NCBI GenBank assembly: GCA_937910305.1
Contig: CALEPS010000031.1
Coordinates: 1-19,815, forward strand
Reading direction: 5' to 3'
DNA from: an uncultured Bacteroidales bacterium
GTDB lineage: Bacteria; Bacteroidota; Bacteroidia; Bacteroidales; Paludibacteraceae
DNA length: 19,815 nt
Position numbers and translations under genes: made by a program. Below are positions 6,754 through 12,525 of this stretch, piece by piece (positions within the stretch are counted from its first letter, which is position 1; each line of letters begins with the position of its first letter). Under the pieces are notes generated by a model. That model saw nothing but the letters and a program-made list of their open reading frames with translations. It was not told where the DNA came from and made no database searches.

Positions 6754-6781
6754 TCATTATAGCCCTTGTTTTGACCGCGAA
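6754..6781 (-). promoter_or_regulatory. 28-bp promoter-like element P4
   Basis: TTCGCG-N5-AACA-N7-TAATGA (with TATAATGA). It leads into the structured leader RNA at 6639-6753, then the operon starting at 6599. Confidence 0.7.
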
Positions 6782-6847
6782 TTCGGTAGATCGAGCGAAG
6801 CGAAATCTGACGTATTAGTAAGTTGCGCACGTAATAAGCTCCGCGAA
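6777..6847 (-). repeat. Long intergenic repeat B
   Basis: Upstream of P4. It opens TTCGCGGAGC, then has ACGTGCGCAA and TACTAA, then CTTCGCTTCGCTCG. It is the most diverged copy in its middle. Confidence 0.6.
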
Positions 6848-6850
6848 TTG

Positions 6851-7096
6851 TCATGCCACTTGCATTGCTCGGTTATCGTAAATCGTGTCCACGTTACTCA
6901 TTTCGATCTCAAATTCGCCCCATTCCTGCACGTCATCGTCGCAATAAGGGATGTAGGCTTCGTTATCCTCCTGATACATTTCGATGGCTTTCTTGGCATT
7001 TTCCTCGCTGCTGTACGTCCCCATAAACTTCGTATCGCGAACCACAACCTCGTTCTCTACGTACCTGCGAATCCAATTCAGAACATAAATCGTCAT
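6851..7096 (-). CDS. Small protein of unknown function
   Basis: The predicted protein has 81 residues from ATG 7094-7096, starting MTIYVLNWIRRYVENEVVV. AAGGAGG lies 9-14 bases upstream and the ATG overlaps the stop of the MazG-like gene (ATGA). The frame has an alpha/beta pattern, with a helix SSEENAKKAIEMYQED and an acidic C-terminus. It resembles in plan the protein at 12161-12469 (MTVYLVIQG...), so the two may be distant relatives. The function is unknown. Confidence 0.75.
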   Translation of the reverse strand: MTIYVLNWIRRYVENEVVVRDTKFMGTYSSEENAKKAIEMYQEDNEAYIPYCDDDVQEWGEFEIEMSNVDTIYDNRAMQVA

Positions 7097-7419
7097 GCCG
7101 ATTTCTCCTCCTTTGCCTCGTCCAATCTCCTGCACCAGCGATAGAGTTTGTAGTCTCCGATAAACCAGTCGGGTTCCAAGTCGAGTATGCGCACCGCGAT
7201 GTTCATGACGTCAGTGAACTCTTCAATGAGGTTGCTTCGGATTTGCGCATCGGTCTTATCCGTCGGATTGGTTTCGCTCCCGATCCGGCACATCTTCAAT
7301 GCTGCCTGTGACAATTCTGAGGCCTCTTCTGCCAGTAAATTGTAAATATCCGTCTCCGGCACTTCCCGTCGGATCCGCTCAATGTATTCGTTTGCGGTAG
7401 GTTGGTTAATGATGTTCAT
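7093..7419 (-). CDS. MazG-like nucleotide pyrophosphohydrolase
   Basis: The predicted protein has 108 residues and is all-helical. The MazG/all-alpha NTP pyrophosphatase signature is visible: LLAEEASELSQAALKM (about 25-40, metal-binding Glu pair) and NLIEEFTDVMNIAVR (about 62-76, the EExxD pattern). The family hydrolyses NTPs or dNTPs to monophosphates and pyrophosphate. In phages it is thought to cleanse the nucleotide pool or lower alarmone levels. The start is ATG 7417-7419, overlapping the ThyX-like gene by 14 bases. The ThyX-like neighbour supports a role in nucleotide metabolism. Confidence 0.75.
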   Translation of the reverse strand: MNIINQPTANEYIERIRREVPETDIYNLLAEEASELSQAALKMCRIGSETNPTDKTDAQIRSNLIEEFTDVMNIAVRILDLEPDWFIGDYKLYRWCRRLDEAKEEKSA

Positions 7420-8044
7420 CAGCTTCCCATTCCTCCTCAAGCATTTTATTGTATGCGGCGTATCGTTTTGAAATATCACACAAAGCCTGCATATAGTCCT
7501 CTTCTCCGTACTGCGCTTTCATATACTTGAGAAACATCTGAAAATATCCGCACGTCTTAAACTCTGGGCACCCACAGCGATAGACGCAATTTGGAACCAA
7601 CGCATCGGAAAGTTCCGGGCATTCTTTATGCAGTGCCATTTTGAAGTCTTCGGCCAACGCTCGTGTTTCCGGACTTGCCTGAAAGCAGAGGCGTTTCCGA
7701 AAAATATCAATCAACTGCTGTGCATTGGCGTAGTTGTCCATATCGACGGGCGTTCCCTGCGGCATATCGCTTCGGGAAACAGTATGATCCTTGCGATCGT
7801 CCCGCTGCGTGGAAACAAACTTTTCATGCTTGTGCCGAGTCCAATGCACCGATACCCAGCTCGGAATATCCTTCCAACTCCAGTCGATCTCCAGCAGGCG
7901 AATCGGCGAATGCTCCGAGATAATGAGTTTTCGCTTGAAATCCTCGCTCGGTTCGATATCGGTGAACTCTTTGTTGACGGTGGTTCTGCAGTGATTCTTA
8001 ACTCTCTTCCAGTCCAGGCCCAACCAATTAAATATGGTTTTCAT
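7406..8044 (-). CDS. ThyX-like (flavin-dependent thymidylate synthase superfamily) protein
   Basis: The predicted protein has 212 residues from ATG 8042-8044. The fragment IISEHSPIRLLEIDWSWKDI followed by SVHWTRHKHEKFVSTQRDDR resembles the ThyX core, in which an EH-S motif precedes RH(R/K)-x7-S and a trailing Arg. Here the motif reads RHK rather than the classic RHR. Downstream, ANAQQLIDIFRKRLCFQ and NCVYRCGCPEF match the phage-type branch I remember. ThyX methylates dUMP to dTMP using methylene-tetrahydrofolate and FAD. With MazG-like downstream and XRE upstream (TGATG overlap), it suggests a nucleotide-pool operon. Activity is uncertain because the motif is atypical and the length is close to the usual 210-250. 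Confidence 0.55.
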   Translation of the reverse strand: MKTIFNWLGLDWKRVKNHCRTTVNKEFTDIEPSEDFKRKLIISEHSPIRLLEIDWSWKDIPSWVSVHWTRHKHEKFVSTQRDDRKDHTVSRSDMPQGTPVDMDNYANAQQLIDIFRKRLCFQASPETRALAEDFKMALHKECPELSDALVPNCVYRCGCPEFKTCGYFQMFLKYMKAQYGEEDYMQALCDISKRYAAYNKMLEEEWEADEHH

Positions 8045-8406
8045 CAATATACGCTCCTCTTCTGATGTTCTCTTGCCATCTGATCCTGATGTTCACGAAT
8101 ATACGTCTCCACAAGCGATCGTTTCAGCGGAATTGCGCCCGCGGTAAACGGTCGATCGGGAAGCTTATACTTGTCCGGATCGTACTTCGGTGAGCTTGGT
8201 CTGTGAATTTCCGGCAACAACTCCTCGGCTTCTTCGTCGGTCAATCCGTATAGTCTCTGAATTTTCTTTACAATCTTCGGGTGAGTAACATGTCCGGCCT
8301 CCACCATCGATAGGAGACTCTCACTAATTCCGGATCGATCCGAAAGCTTCCGAAGCGTCACCCCCATGTCCTGTCGCCACTGAATCATTTTTTCTCGAGT
8401 TCCCAT
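8044..8406 (-). CDS. XRE-family helix-turn-helix regulator
   Basis: The predicted protein has 120 residues. The N-terminal 65 form a Cro/CI-type HTH: WRQDMGVTLRKLSDRSGISE then SLLSMVEAGHVTHPKIVKKI and QRLYGLTDEEAEELL. The C-terminal part (PKYDPDKYKLPDRPF) is proline-rich and has no recognised fold. It is the first gene of an overlapping operon with the ThyX-like and MazG-like genes, so it may regulate that unit. Its upstream region has no 28-bp element; a short AT-rich stretch (8411-8440) with TATAGA and AAAGG serves instead. The difference fits a gene expressed by another route, perhaps by host polymerase. Confidence 0.8.
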   Translation of the reverse strand: MGTREKMIQWRQDMGVTLRKLSDRSGISESLLSMVEAGHVTHPKIVKKIQRLYGLTDEEAEELLPEIHRPSSPKYDPDKYKLPDRPFTAGAIPLKRSLVETYIREHQDQMAREHQKRSVY

Positions 8407-8442
8407 TTCGTTTCACAACCTTTTCTATAATTTGTATATATG

Positions 8443-8483
8443 AAAAAGACAGAGAGACCTGTTTATCTTATTAAGTCTCTCTA
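8443..8483 (-). terminator. Intrinsic terminator with stop codon in loop
   Basis: AGAGAGACT pairs with AGGTCTCTCT-like bases, then GTCTTTTT. The TAA of the tiny gene at 8471 lies in the hairpin. Confidence 0.65.
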
Positions 8484-8569
8484 TCTTCGTTCATAACGTG
8501 GCGGTACATACGCCGATTATGAACAAGACCCCCCGCAAATACAATTGCAGTTGCCGTGCCAATAATCAT
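8471..8569 (-). CDS. Tiny membrane protein (32 residues)
   Basis: The reading is MIIGTATAIVFAGGLVHNRR then MYRHVMNEDRET and TAA. Residues 2-16 are hydrophobic and the rest is basic and polar, the layout of a small single-pass membrane peptide. GGAGG lies 8 bases before the ATG, and a degenerate 28-bp element is upstream. The stop codon lies in the loop of an intrinsic terminator, and an imperfect palindrome (8489-8524) is embedded in the 3' half. These features together support it as real despite its length. Confidence 0.6.
   Translation of the reverse strand: MIIGTATAIVFAGGLVHNRRMYRHVMNEDRET
8489..8524. repeat. Imperfect 36-bp palindrome
   Basis: GTTCATAA and TTATGAAC flank GGCG/CGCC-type inner arms. 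It lies inside the tiny gene at 8471 and about 85 bases upstream of the XRE gene. It could be an operator or an RNA hairpin. The arm GTTCATAA also occurs in repeats C and D. Confidence 0.45.
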
Positions 8570-8583
8570 CGATATCGCCTCCT

Positions 8584-8611
8584 CTATTAAGAGGCGTGCG
8601 TATGCCGCGAG
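8584..8611 (-). promoter_or_regulatory. Degenerate 28-bp element P5
   Basis: CTCGCG-N5-CGCA-N7-TAATAG. Spacing is kept, but the AACA block is changed. It lies before the tiny gene at 8471. Confidence 0.5.
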
Positions 8612-8612
8612 G

Positions 8613-8753
8613 TCAGCAAATCATGACTACTTTTTGGTCTGTCTTTTCTATTTCCACAATTTTTGCATCCACAATATCCAAGTAAAAGTCATCGACAACT
8701 TCCATATCTCCGGGATACTGGTTCAGCAGTTTGATTAGTTCTTTAACCGTCAT
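8613..8753 (-). CDS. Small phage protein of unknown function (46 residues)
   Basis: The reading begins MTVKELIKLLNQYPGDMEVV and continues with DDFYLDIVDAKIVEI. This matches the short phage proteins that begin MTVKELI-xL-x3-P-D-EV, which are widespread and of unknown role. GGAGG lies 9 bases before the ATG, after a terminator T-run and an AAAATGG leader. The TGA is followed 2 bases later by the degenerate 28-bp element. Confidence 0.75.
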   Translation of the reverse strand: MTVKELIKLLNQYPGDMEVVDDFYLDIVDAKIVEIEKTDQKVVMIC

Positions 8754-8774
8754 TCACAATCGCCTCCCATTTTG

Positions 8775-8806
8775 AAAAAGAAGAGCCGTCTGTTAAGACA
8801 GCTCCC
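8775..8806 (-). terminator. Intrinsic terminator
   Basis: GAGCTGTC-TTAACA-GACGGCTC followed by TTCTTTTTC, after the HTH gene at 8817. Confidence 0.75.
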
Positions 8807-8816
8807 TTAGATCCCA

Positions 8817-9278
8817 TTAAGCAGTTCTCTTGCAGGGCTTGATCTCAGCCTCGATATCGCTGAGTTCGTCAATGAACTTGGTAAAGTCGCACTTGCCAAC
8901 GCGGAACTCCTGTCCAAGGTCGTTCCGAATCACGATATGGTCCTCGCTCTCGTCGAAGACATACCGAAACCCAGTCTTCTTACCAGTGATCTTCACGATC
9001 CGGGAGACCTCGATGTTACAGCCGGGCTTCCAACGGGGATCGTCCTGCAGGTCCTGAATATACTTTTCAGGTTCCTTCTTGACGGTCTCCTCGATGGGAG
9101 CCTTCGGAACATCGGGCTTCTCGGTCGCGCAGCTCTGGGTCTTCAGAGTCTTGCGGTACATCTTGATGGTGGCGGTCGAACGTCCCGTGAGTTCGGCGGT
9201 TTCCCGGATGGTCATTCCGCTCTCAAAGCACTCCCGGATCATTTCCTTCTCCTCAATAGTCAGATGCTTACCAGCCAT
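8817..9278 (-). CDS. Helix-turn-helix DNA-binding protein
   Basis: The predicted protein has 153 residues. The N-terminal 45 form a resolvase/transposase-type HTH: LTIEEKEMIRECFESGMTIR then ETAELTGRSTATIKMYRKTL. A proline/lysine linker (EKPDVPKAPIEETVKKEPEK) leads to a C-terminal domain with beta character (NIEVSRIVKITGKKTGFRYV). No transposase catalytic domain is present, so a transcription regulator or DNA-binding accessory factor is likelier. A strong RBS, an upstream 28-bp element and a downstream terminator make this a stand-alone cassette. Confidence 0.75.
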   Translation of the reverse strand: MAGKHLTIEEKEMIRECFESGMTIRETAELTGRSTATIKMYRKTLKTQSCATEKPDVPKAPIEETVKKEPEKYIQDLQDDPRWKPGCNIEVSRIVKITGKKTGFRYVFDESEDHIVIRNDLGQEFRVGKCDFTKFIDELSDIEAEIKPCKRTA

Positions 9279-9303
9279 ACATTCTACCTCCTCAATGTAT
9301 TTT

Positions 9304-9331
9304 CCATTAACGAGCTTGTTTGAAATGCGAG
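9304..9331 (-). promoter_or_regulatory. 28-bp promoter-like element P6
   Basis: CTCGCA-N5-AACA-N7-TAATGG, upstream of the HTH gene at 8817. It begins one base after the stop of the ribbon-helix-helix gene. Confidence 0.65.
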
Positions 9332-9332
9332 A

Positions 9333-9509
9333 CTACATTGAACGAAACCCATTAAGTCTATAATAGTAATCAGCCAAAGCGCGTCTAATGATTTCGCTTT
9401 TGGAAACTTCGTACCGTTTCGATAATAGACTTAATATCGTGTCTGTATCCCTATCGATACGGGTTTTAAAAACAATGTTTTTCGGGCATTCAGACGGTTT
9501 TCTGCTCAT
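9333..9509 (-). CDS. Ribbon-helix-helix (CopG/Arc-type) DNA-binding protein
   Basis: The predicted protein has 58 residues from ATG 9507-9509, chosen because AAAGG lies 9 bases upstream. The motif VFKTRIDRDTDTILSLLSKR then YEVSKSEIIRRALADYYYRL is a good ribbon-helix-helix: one strand, two helices and the conserved S-S-E-I-I-R-A pattern. Such proteins dimerise and repress from small operators. The TAG is followed by a 28-bp element for the next unit. The gene begins a more AT-rich stretch. Confidence 0.8.
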   Translation of the reverse strand: MSRKPSECPKNIVFKTRIDRDTDTILSLLSKRYEVSKSEIIRRALADYYYRLNGFRSM

Positions 9510-9578
9510 GCGCATTTTCCTTTCATATCAGACTATCAGACATCAGATTGAAGATTTTCTAGTCACAGCGAAGATGAA

Positions 9579-9824
9579 TCATTCTCGGTATTTCAACTGG
9601 TTTCCTTCTATCTTTATATCGTTGATCGCAATAGCCCCGATCAATTCAACGTTTTCTTCGCCTTCCCACCAGTCATAATTCCACACCCATCCGTCAAAGT
9701 CTTCATTCGGCCCAAGAGTGCAATGAACTATAAAATCGCCGCATCGTATAATCACAAGAAGTTTTTCGATGCATGCTATCTTATCGAGATTCAATGCATT
9801 TTCTATCTTTTCATAACCGTTCAT
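9579..9824 (-). CDS. Small protein of unknown function
   Basis: The predicted protein has 81 residues. The N-terminus is helical (MNGYEKIENALNLDKIACIE), followed by alternating strands and aromatic residues (WVWNYDWW) and an Ile-rich end (IGAIAINDIKIEGN). GAGGT lies 8 bases before the ATG and comes from the 3' end of the upstream gene. No family is recognised. Confidence 0.7.
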   Translation of the reverse strand: MNGYEKIENALNLDKIACIEKLLVIIRCGDFIVHCTLGPNEDFDGWVWNYDWWEGEENVELIGAIAINDIKIEGNQLKYRE

Positions 9825-9829
9825 TCAAT

Positions 9830-10186
9830 CTACCTCATTTCCTTATAATAGAACGTCCAATACGGATAACCGTTGCCAACGTTACAGCATTCCATTATTC
9901 CGGTCAAAATTAATCGCTTCTCGAAATACTGACAAAGAAACTCCTGTATTTGTTCAGGATACCTATTAGAAAAATTTTGCCCAGCGTTTCCAAATATCTC
10001 ATTACTTAGGCGATTAAACCTTTCGCTATCCCATTCGAATAATCTATCGGAATCTACTGAAATATCATCTGGATTCCAATTCCTTTTGTAGACTCGAAAG
10101 GGATCATAACTATATGGGTACTTACTCTTCGGTCTTTCTACTGGAAATCCATTCATATCGACGTAACCTATGCGATTATAGATCAT
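9830..10186 (-). CDS. Protein of unknown function, Tyr-rich
   Basis: The predicted protein has 118 residues, starting MIYNRIGYVDMNGFPVERPK. It is rich in Tyr, Phe, Asn and Arg, with no membrane segment. GGGAGG lies 6 bases before the ATG. It is preceded by a terminator and an AAATCAAAATGG leader rather than a 28-bp element. Codon use is visibly more A/T-rich than in most of the window, which may mean separate acquisition. No family is recognised. Confidence 0.7.
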   Translation of the reverse strand: MIYNRIGYVDMNGFPVERPKSKYPYSYDPFRVYKRNWNPDDISVDSDRLFEWDSERFNRLSNEIFGNAGQNFSNRYPEQIQEFLCQYFEKRLILTGIMECCNVGNGYPYWTFYYKEMR

Positions 10187-10222
10187 TCAGCACCTCCCAT
10201 AACTCCCATTTTGATTTGTTTA

Positions 10223-10254
10223 GAAAAAAGAGAGGAAGATGTTACTCTTCCTTC
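10223..10254 (-). terminator. Intrinsic terminator with stop codon in loop
   Basis: GGAAG/CTTCC hairpin then TCTCTTTTTT. The TAA of the gene at 10242 is in the loop. Confidence 0.7.
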
Positions 10255-10724
10255 TGGACCGTCACCAATTCAGTTGGATACGCAGGTCGATCTTCGTCCC
10301 AATGATGAATGAACCACGTCACGTGATCATCGTTGCAATCGGGATTTGTGCCCTCGATTACATAGTATTCTCCCGGATATGGATCAATTTCATTGGCGAG
10401 TGCTTCAACCTTGTTCCAACCATCTCTCCAGTGCGGTCTCTCAAACCAGATGTTTTCGCCTTCCTCTGCTTTCTTCTCATAGCCAGCGATGGTTTGATAC
10501 ATGGGGTCTGCCCAACTCAAATCGTCGTCCTCTTCGGAGACATCTTCGACTACCGGCTCAACATCCGGAAAAGGCTGCCAGTCGACAGCGTCGTCTTCGC
10601 TGTGCTCGGATAGTTTCCTATACAGCCAAACACCGCCAACGGCTCCTCCAATGCCGGTTATCGTCGCAACAATAGCCGTCTTATGCCTCTTACAGAACTC
10701 CTTGGTCTTTGTCCACCACTTCAC
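10242..10724 (-). CDS. Single-pass membrane protein with acidic soluble domain
   Basis: The predicted protein has 160 residues, read from a GTG (10722-10724). A basic N-terminus (MKWWTKTKEFCKRHKTAIVA) leads into a membrane helix at about 16-35, then a long Asp/Glu linker and a folded-looking domain (GWNKVEALANEIDPYPGEYY, VIEGTNPDCNDDHVTWFIHH). The plan matches the protein at 12526-13161, including a G-E-YY-IE/F-G-N motif, so they are probably diverged relatives. GGAG lies 10 bases before the GTG. The stop lies in the loop of a terminator. The function is unknown. Confidence 0.75.
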   Translation of the reverse strand: MKWWTKTKEFCKRHKTAIVATITGIGGAVGGVWLYRKLSEHSEDDAVDWQPFPDVEPVVEDVSEEDDDLSWADPMYQTIAGYEKKAEEGENIWFERPHWRDGWNKVEALANEIDPYPGEYYVIEGTNPDCNDDHVTWFIHHWDEDRPAYPTELVTVQKEE

Positions 10725-10751
10725 AAATATCCATCTCCTCTCTATAAGATC

Positions 10752-10779
10752 TCATAAAGAAGGCTGTTTGAGATGCGAA
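10752..10779 (-). promoter_or_regulatory. 28-bp promoter-like element P7
   Basis: TTCGCA-N5-AACA-N7-TTATGA. Its first T bases are the terminator T-run of the upstream RNA. It serves the gene at 10242. Confidence 0.7.
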
Positions 10780-10812
10780 AAAACAAAGGACTTGTCCGCT
10801 TCGAACAGACGT
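10777..10812 (-). terminator. Possible terminator overlapping T-arm-like hairpin
   Basis: GTCTG-TTCGAAG-CGGAC, then AAGTCC and TTTGTTTTTT running into P7. Confidence 0.45.
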
Positions 10813-10933
10813 CTCCGCTTAATCCAATCGTATTAGACCAAACGGCGTTCTACCATTGAACTATTACTGAGGGCTAACACATCCGCCATTACGCGTAGAG
10901 GCCTCCCCCGGTTTATACACTCCTCCTAATCCT
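10780..10933 (-). ncRNA. tRNA-like or small RNA between P8 and P7
   Basis: No protein gene fits. The minus strand carries GTTCAATGGTAGAAC (about 10847-10861), the exact form of a tRNA D-arm. About 36 bases later comes GTCTG-TTCGAAG-CGGAC, a good T-arm with the standard loop. The spacing would suit a tRNA with a long variable arm. However, I could not pair a 7-bp acceptor stem or a clean anticodon stem, and no CCA is present. The T-arm-like hairpin also precedes TTTGTTTTTT and could simply be a terminator. Confidence 0.35.
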
Positions 10934-10961
10934 TCACTAAGAGCCGTGTTCATGGCGCGAA
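10934..10961 (-). promoter_or_regulatory. 28-bp promoter-like element P8
   Basis: TTCGCG-N5-AACA-N7-TAGTGA. No gene of normal size follows; it leads into the tRNA-like RNA region 10780-10933. Confidence 0.65.
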
Positions 10962-10973
10962 CAAAAAGAGGTG

Positions 10974-11003
10974 AAAAAAATGAAGGAGGCAGTTACGCCT
11001 CCT
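10974..11003 (-). terminator. Intrinsic terminator with stop codon in loop
   Basis: Perfect GGAGGC/GCCTCC stem with the TAA of the tiny gene at 10993 in the loop, then TTCATTTTTTT. Confidence 0.8.
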
Positions 11004-11109
11004 CGGAGTGACGGTAAGAGTCGCCGACACTCACGCCGAAAATCTCGGCGAGCATGTCGAGGATCTCTCGATCGCTCATCTCCGGAGAATAATACTTGTT
11101 CTCCTTCAT
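10993..11109 (-). CDS. Tiny soluble protein (38 residues)
   Basis: The reading is MKENKYYSPEMSDREILDML then AEIFGVSVGDSYRHSEEA and TAA. GGAGG lies 7-12 bases before the ATG (GGAGGTGAAAGGAAATG). The stop codon is in the loop of a perfect 6-bp GC-rich terminator hairpin, and a 28-bp element lies upstream. The small helical segment could bind a partner protein, but no family is recognised. Confidence 0.7.
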   Translation of the reverse strand: MKENKYYSPEMSDREILDMLAEIFGVSVGDSYRHSEEA

Positions 11110-11135
11110 TTCCTTTCACCTCCAATGTTAATCTT

Positions 11136-11163
11136 CCATTAAGAGGCTTGTTTATCCCGCGAG
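11136..11163 (-). promoter_or_regulatory. 28-bp promoter-like element P9 within a coding end
   Basis: CTCGCG-N5-AACA-N7-TAATGG. It encodes the last eight residues and the stop (the TAA of TAATGG) of the gene at 11139, and serves the tiny gene at 10993. Confidence 0.65.
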
Positions 11164-11450
11164 AAGTACAACAGATCCACCAGCATCTCTACTTGACATC
11201 CTCGAGAAGGACCAGTATTACCGGCATAGATCACTTCATCACATGTTCCCATCTTCTGAATTGCCCTGCCAAGATAATAGAGTTCTGGATGTACAAACCC
11301 GGCAACGTCTTCGTTGCTGTAAGCATGGACAAAACACACGGTTTCGTTCGGATGTTTCTTACAATATTCCTTCTGAGCCTTCTCAATGTCGGCCTGAATA
11401 TCCTCGACGTGTCTGCCGGTCATCGGAACGCTTACAAATACCCTCTTCAT
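11139..11450 (-). CDS. Nucleoside 2-deoxyribosyltransferase-like (DUF4406-type) protein
   Basis: The predicted protein has 103 residues, starting MKRVFVSVPMTGRHVEDIQA. The pattern of an N-terminal strand with a PMTG motif, then a helix, then LGRAIQKMGTCDEVIYAGNT and SRGCQVEM matches the small Rossmann-like family annotated DUF4406, related to nucleoside deoxyribosyltransferases. It may bind or transfer nucleotides, but the substrate is unknown. The 3' end (FSRDKQAS then TAA) is encoded by the same bases as a 28-bp element, an unusual promoter/coding overlap. GGAG lies 8 bases before the ATG. Confidence 0.7.
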   Translation of the reverse strand: MKRVFVSVPMTGRHVEDIQADIEKAQKEYCKKHPNETVCFVHAYSNEDVAGFVHPELYYLGRAIQKMGTCDEVIYAGNTGPSRGCQVEMLVDLLYFSRDKQAS

Positions 11451-11463
11451 ACGCTACTCCTCC

Positions 11464-11679
11464 TCAAAACTTCCAGTTCTTCTTTTTGGGCTTCTCAATA
11501 TATCCAGCCAAAATACCAAAAGCGACCTGAGCGCAGTCGCACATAAAGTGATAGTCCAGTCGATCCCACCAATGCGTATGCGCTCTCACATACTTAGCAA
11601 CGTCCGTGTCGTAAATCCTTCCAACACCGGGATAATCTGCCCAACCCTTGCTATAACGATTTTTCATCTTCTTAAACAT
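11464..11679 (-). CDS. Small basic protein of unknown function
   Basis: The predicted protein has 71 residues from ATG 11677-11679, starting MFKKMKNRYSKGWADYPGVG. GGGAGG lies 9 bases upstream. A longer reading of the frame crosses a terminator and is rejected. It is basic and aromatic (HTHWWDRLDYHFMCD), with a possible short hydrophobic helix (AQVAFGILAGYI). It is coupled closely to the next gene (RBS overlaps the stop). The role is unknown. Confidence 0.7.
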   Translation of the reverse strand: MFKKMKNRYSKGWADYPGVGRIYDTDVAKYVRAHTHWWDRLDYHFMCDCAQVAFGILAGYIEKPKKKNWKF

Positions 11680-11712
11680 GCTTTTAATCCTCCCATTTTG
11701 ATTTGTTAGGTG

Positions 11713-11742
11713 AAAAAAAGAGACGAGCATAGCCCGCCTCAT
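11713..11742 (-). terminator. Intrinsic terminator
   Basis: GAGGCGGGC/GCTCGTCTC hairpin and seven T bases. The TGA of the gene at 11739 begins the stem. Confidence 0.75.
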
Positions 11743-12095
11743 TTCAGAACGCCCAAATCGTTGAGAATATCGGACATTCTCTCACCGTTCGACATCCTCT
11801 GGTCGATCTCGGTCCATTCCCGGTTATTGAGCTTGCGCCGAAGCTCCCAGTAATGGCCAAGCCTGGCGTCGTAACACCGCCGATCCTTATTGCGCTCCTC
11901 CACATGCAGATTGTGCCGCCTGCCGAGAACCTTAATTCCCGCGCCCACAGCACCAGCCACAGCCGGAACCGCCACAACAAGGACCTGACGATTGTCACTC
12001 ACCCAGTCCTTGGCCGCCTGGAAACGCGCACGCCACCTCGCCCTCCGTTCGGCCCGTCGAACTTCCTTCGTAATATCGATAACTTTCTTATCCAT
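11739..12095 (-). CDS. Phage membrane protein, YDxrLGHYxELrrKL family
   Basis: The predicted protein has 118 residues, from ATG 12093-12095 with GGAGGGG 6 bases upstream. A basic helix (EVRRAERRARWRARFQ) precedes a membrane segment at about 38-58 (VLVVAVPAVAGAVGAGIKVL). Then come HNLHVEERNKDRRCYDARLG and HYWELRRKLNNREWTEID. From memory, a family with the same core (RHRNL-EE-NK-R-YD-LGHY-ELKRKL) is frequent in Firmicutes phages and has no known function. The terminator hairpin includes the stop codon. Confidence 0.75.
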   Translation of the reverse strand: MDKKVIDITKEVRRAERRARWRARFQAAKDWVSDNRQVLVVAVPAVAGAVGAGIKVLGRRHNLHVEERNKDRRCYDARLGHYWELRRKLNNREWTEIDQRMSNGERMSDILNDLGVLK

Positions 12096-12116
12096 CAAAT
12101 CCCCTCCTTCAACGTT

Positions 12117-12144
12117 CTATTAACCCGGCTGTTTGAAATGCGAA
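12117..12144 (-). promoter_or_regulatory. 28-bp promoter-like element P10
   Basis: TTCGCA-N5-AACA-N7-TAATAG, fused to the T-run of the terminator at 12143. It serves the gene at 11739. Confidence 0.7.
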
Positions 12145-12172
12145 AAGAGAAGAGCCCTGATTAGGACCCTCC
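12143..12172 (-). terminator. Intrinsic terminator with stop codon in loop
   Basis: AGGGTCC-TAATCA-GGGCTCT then TCTCTTTT, running into TTCGCA of P10. Confidence 0.75.
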
Positions 12173-12469
12173 TTCGAAGAGAACATGATCGGAGACTTCT
12201 CGCTTATCAATTCTGCAAAAAGTGATATCGTCTTCAGAATTCCGAGAAAACTCGTACTGTTTTGCGGTGTACTGGTTGTCAAATTCTTCTAAATCGCAAT
12301 CGTGACATACCAAAGTCTTGTCGCCGTTGAGATATGCCGTTTTCATACGTATCATATGCTCTTTAGCCAAGTCAAAACTCGGATATACCGCGGTCACAAA
12401 TTCGCCTTCGCACCAATCTCCGTTAACCGTAAGTTCTCCGTATCCCTGAATTACAAGATACACTGTCAT
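12161..12469 (-). CDS. Small protein of unknown function
   Basis: The predicted protein has 102 residues from ATG 12467-12469, starting MTVYLVIQGYGELTVNGDWC. GGAGG lies 11 bases upstream. The first half looks beta-rich with one helix (FDLAKEHMIRMKTAYLNG), and a CHDCD motif follows. It resembles in plan the protein at 6851-7096. The stop codon sits in the loop of a terminator whose T-run merges with the next 28-bp element. Confidence 0.7.
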   Translation of the reverse strand: MTVYLVIQGYGELTVNGDWCEGEFVTAVYPSFDLAKEHMIRMKTAYLNGDKTLVCHDCDLEEFDNQYTAKQYEFSRNSEDDITFCRIDKREVSDHVLFEGGS

Positions 12470-12496
12470 TTTGATTTCATCCTCCAATCTATGTAG

Positions 12497-12524
12497 TCAT
12501 TAACCCGGCTGTTTGAGATGCGAG
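12497..12524 (-). promoter_or_regulatory. 28-bp promoter-like element P11
   Basis: CTCGCA-N5-AACA-N7-TAATGA, one base after the stop of the gene at 12526. It serves the gene at 12161. Confidence 0.7.
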
Positions 12525-12525
12525 A

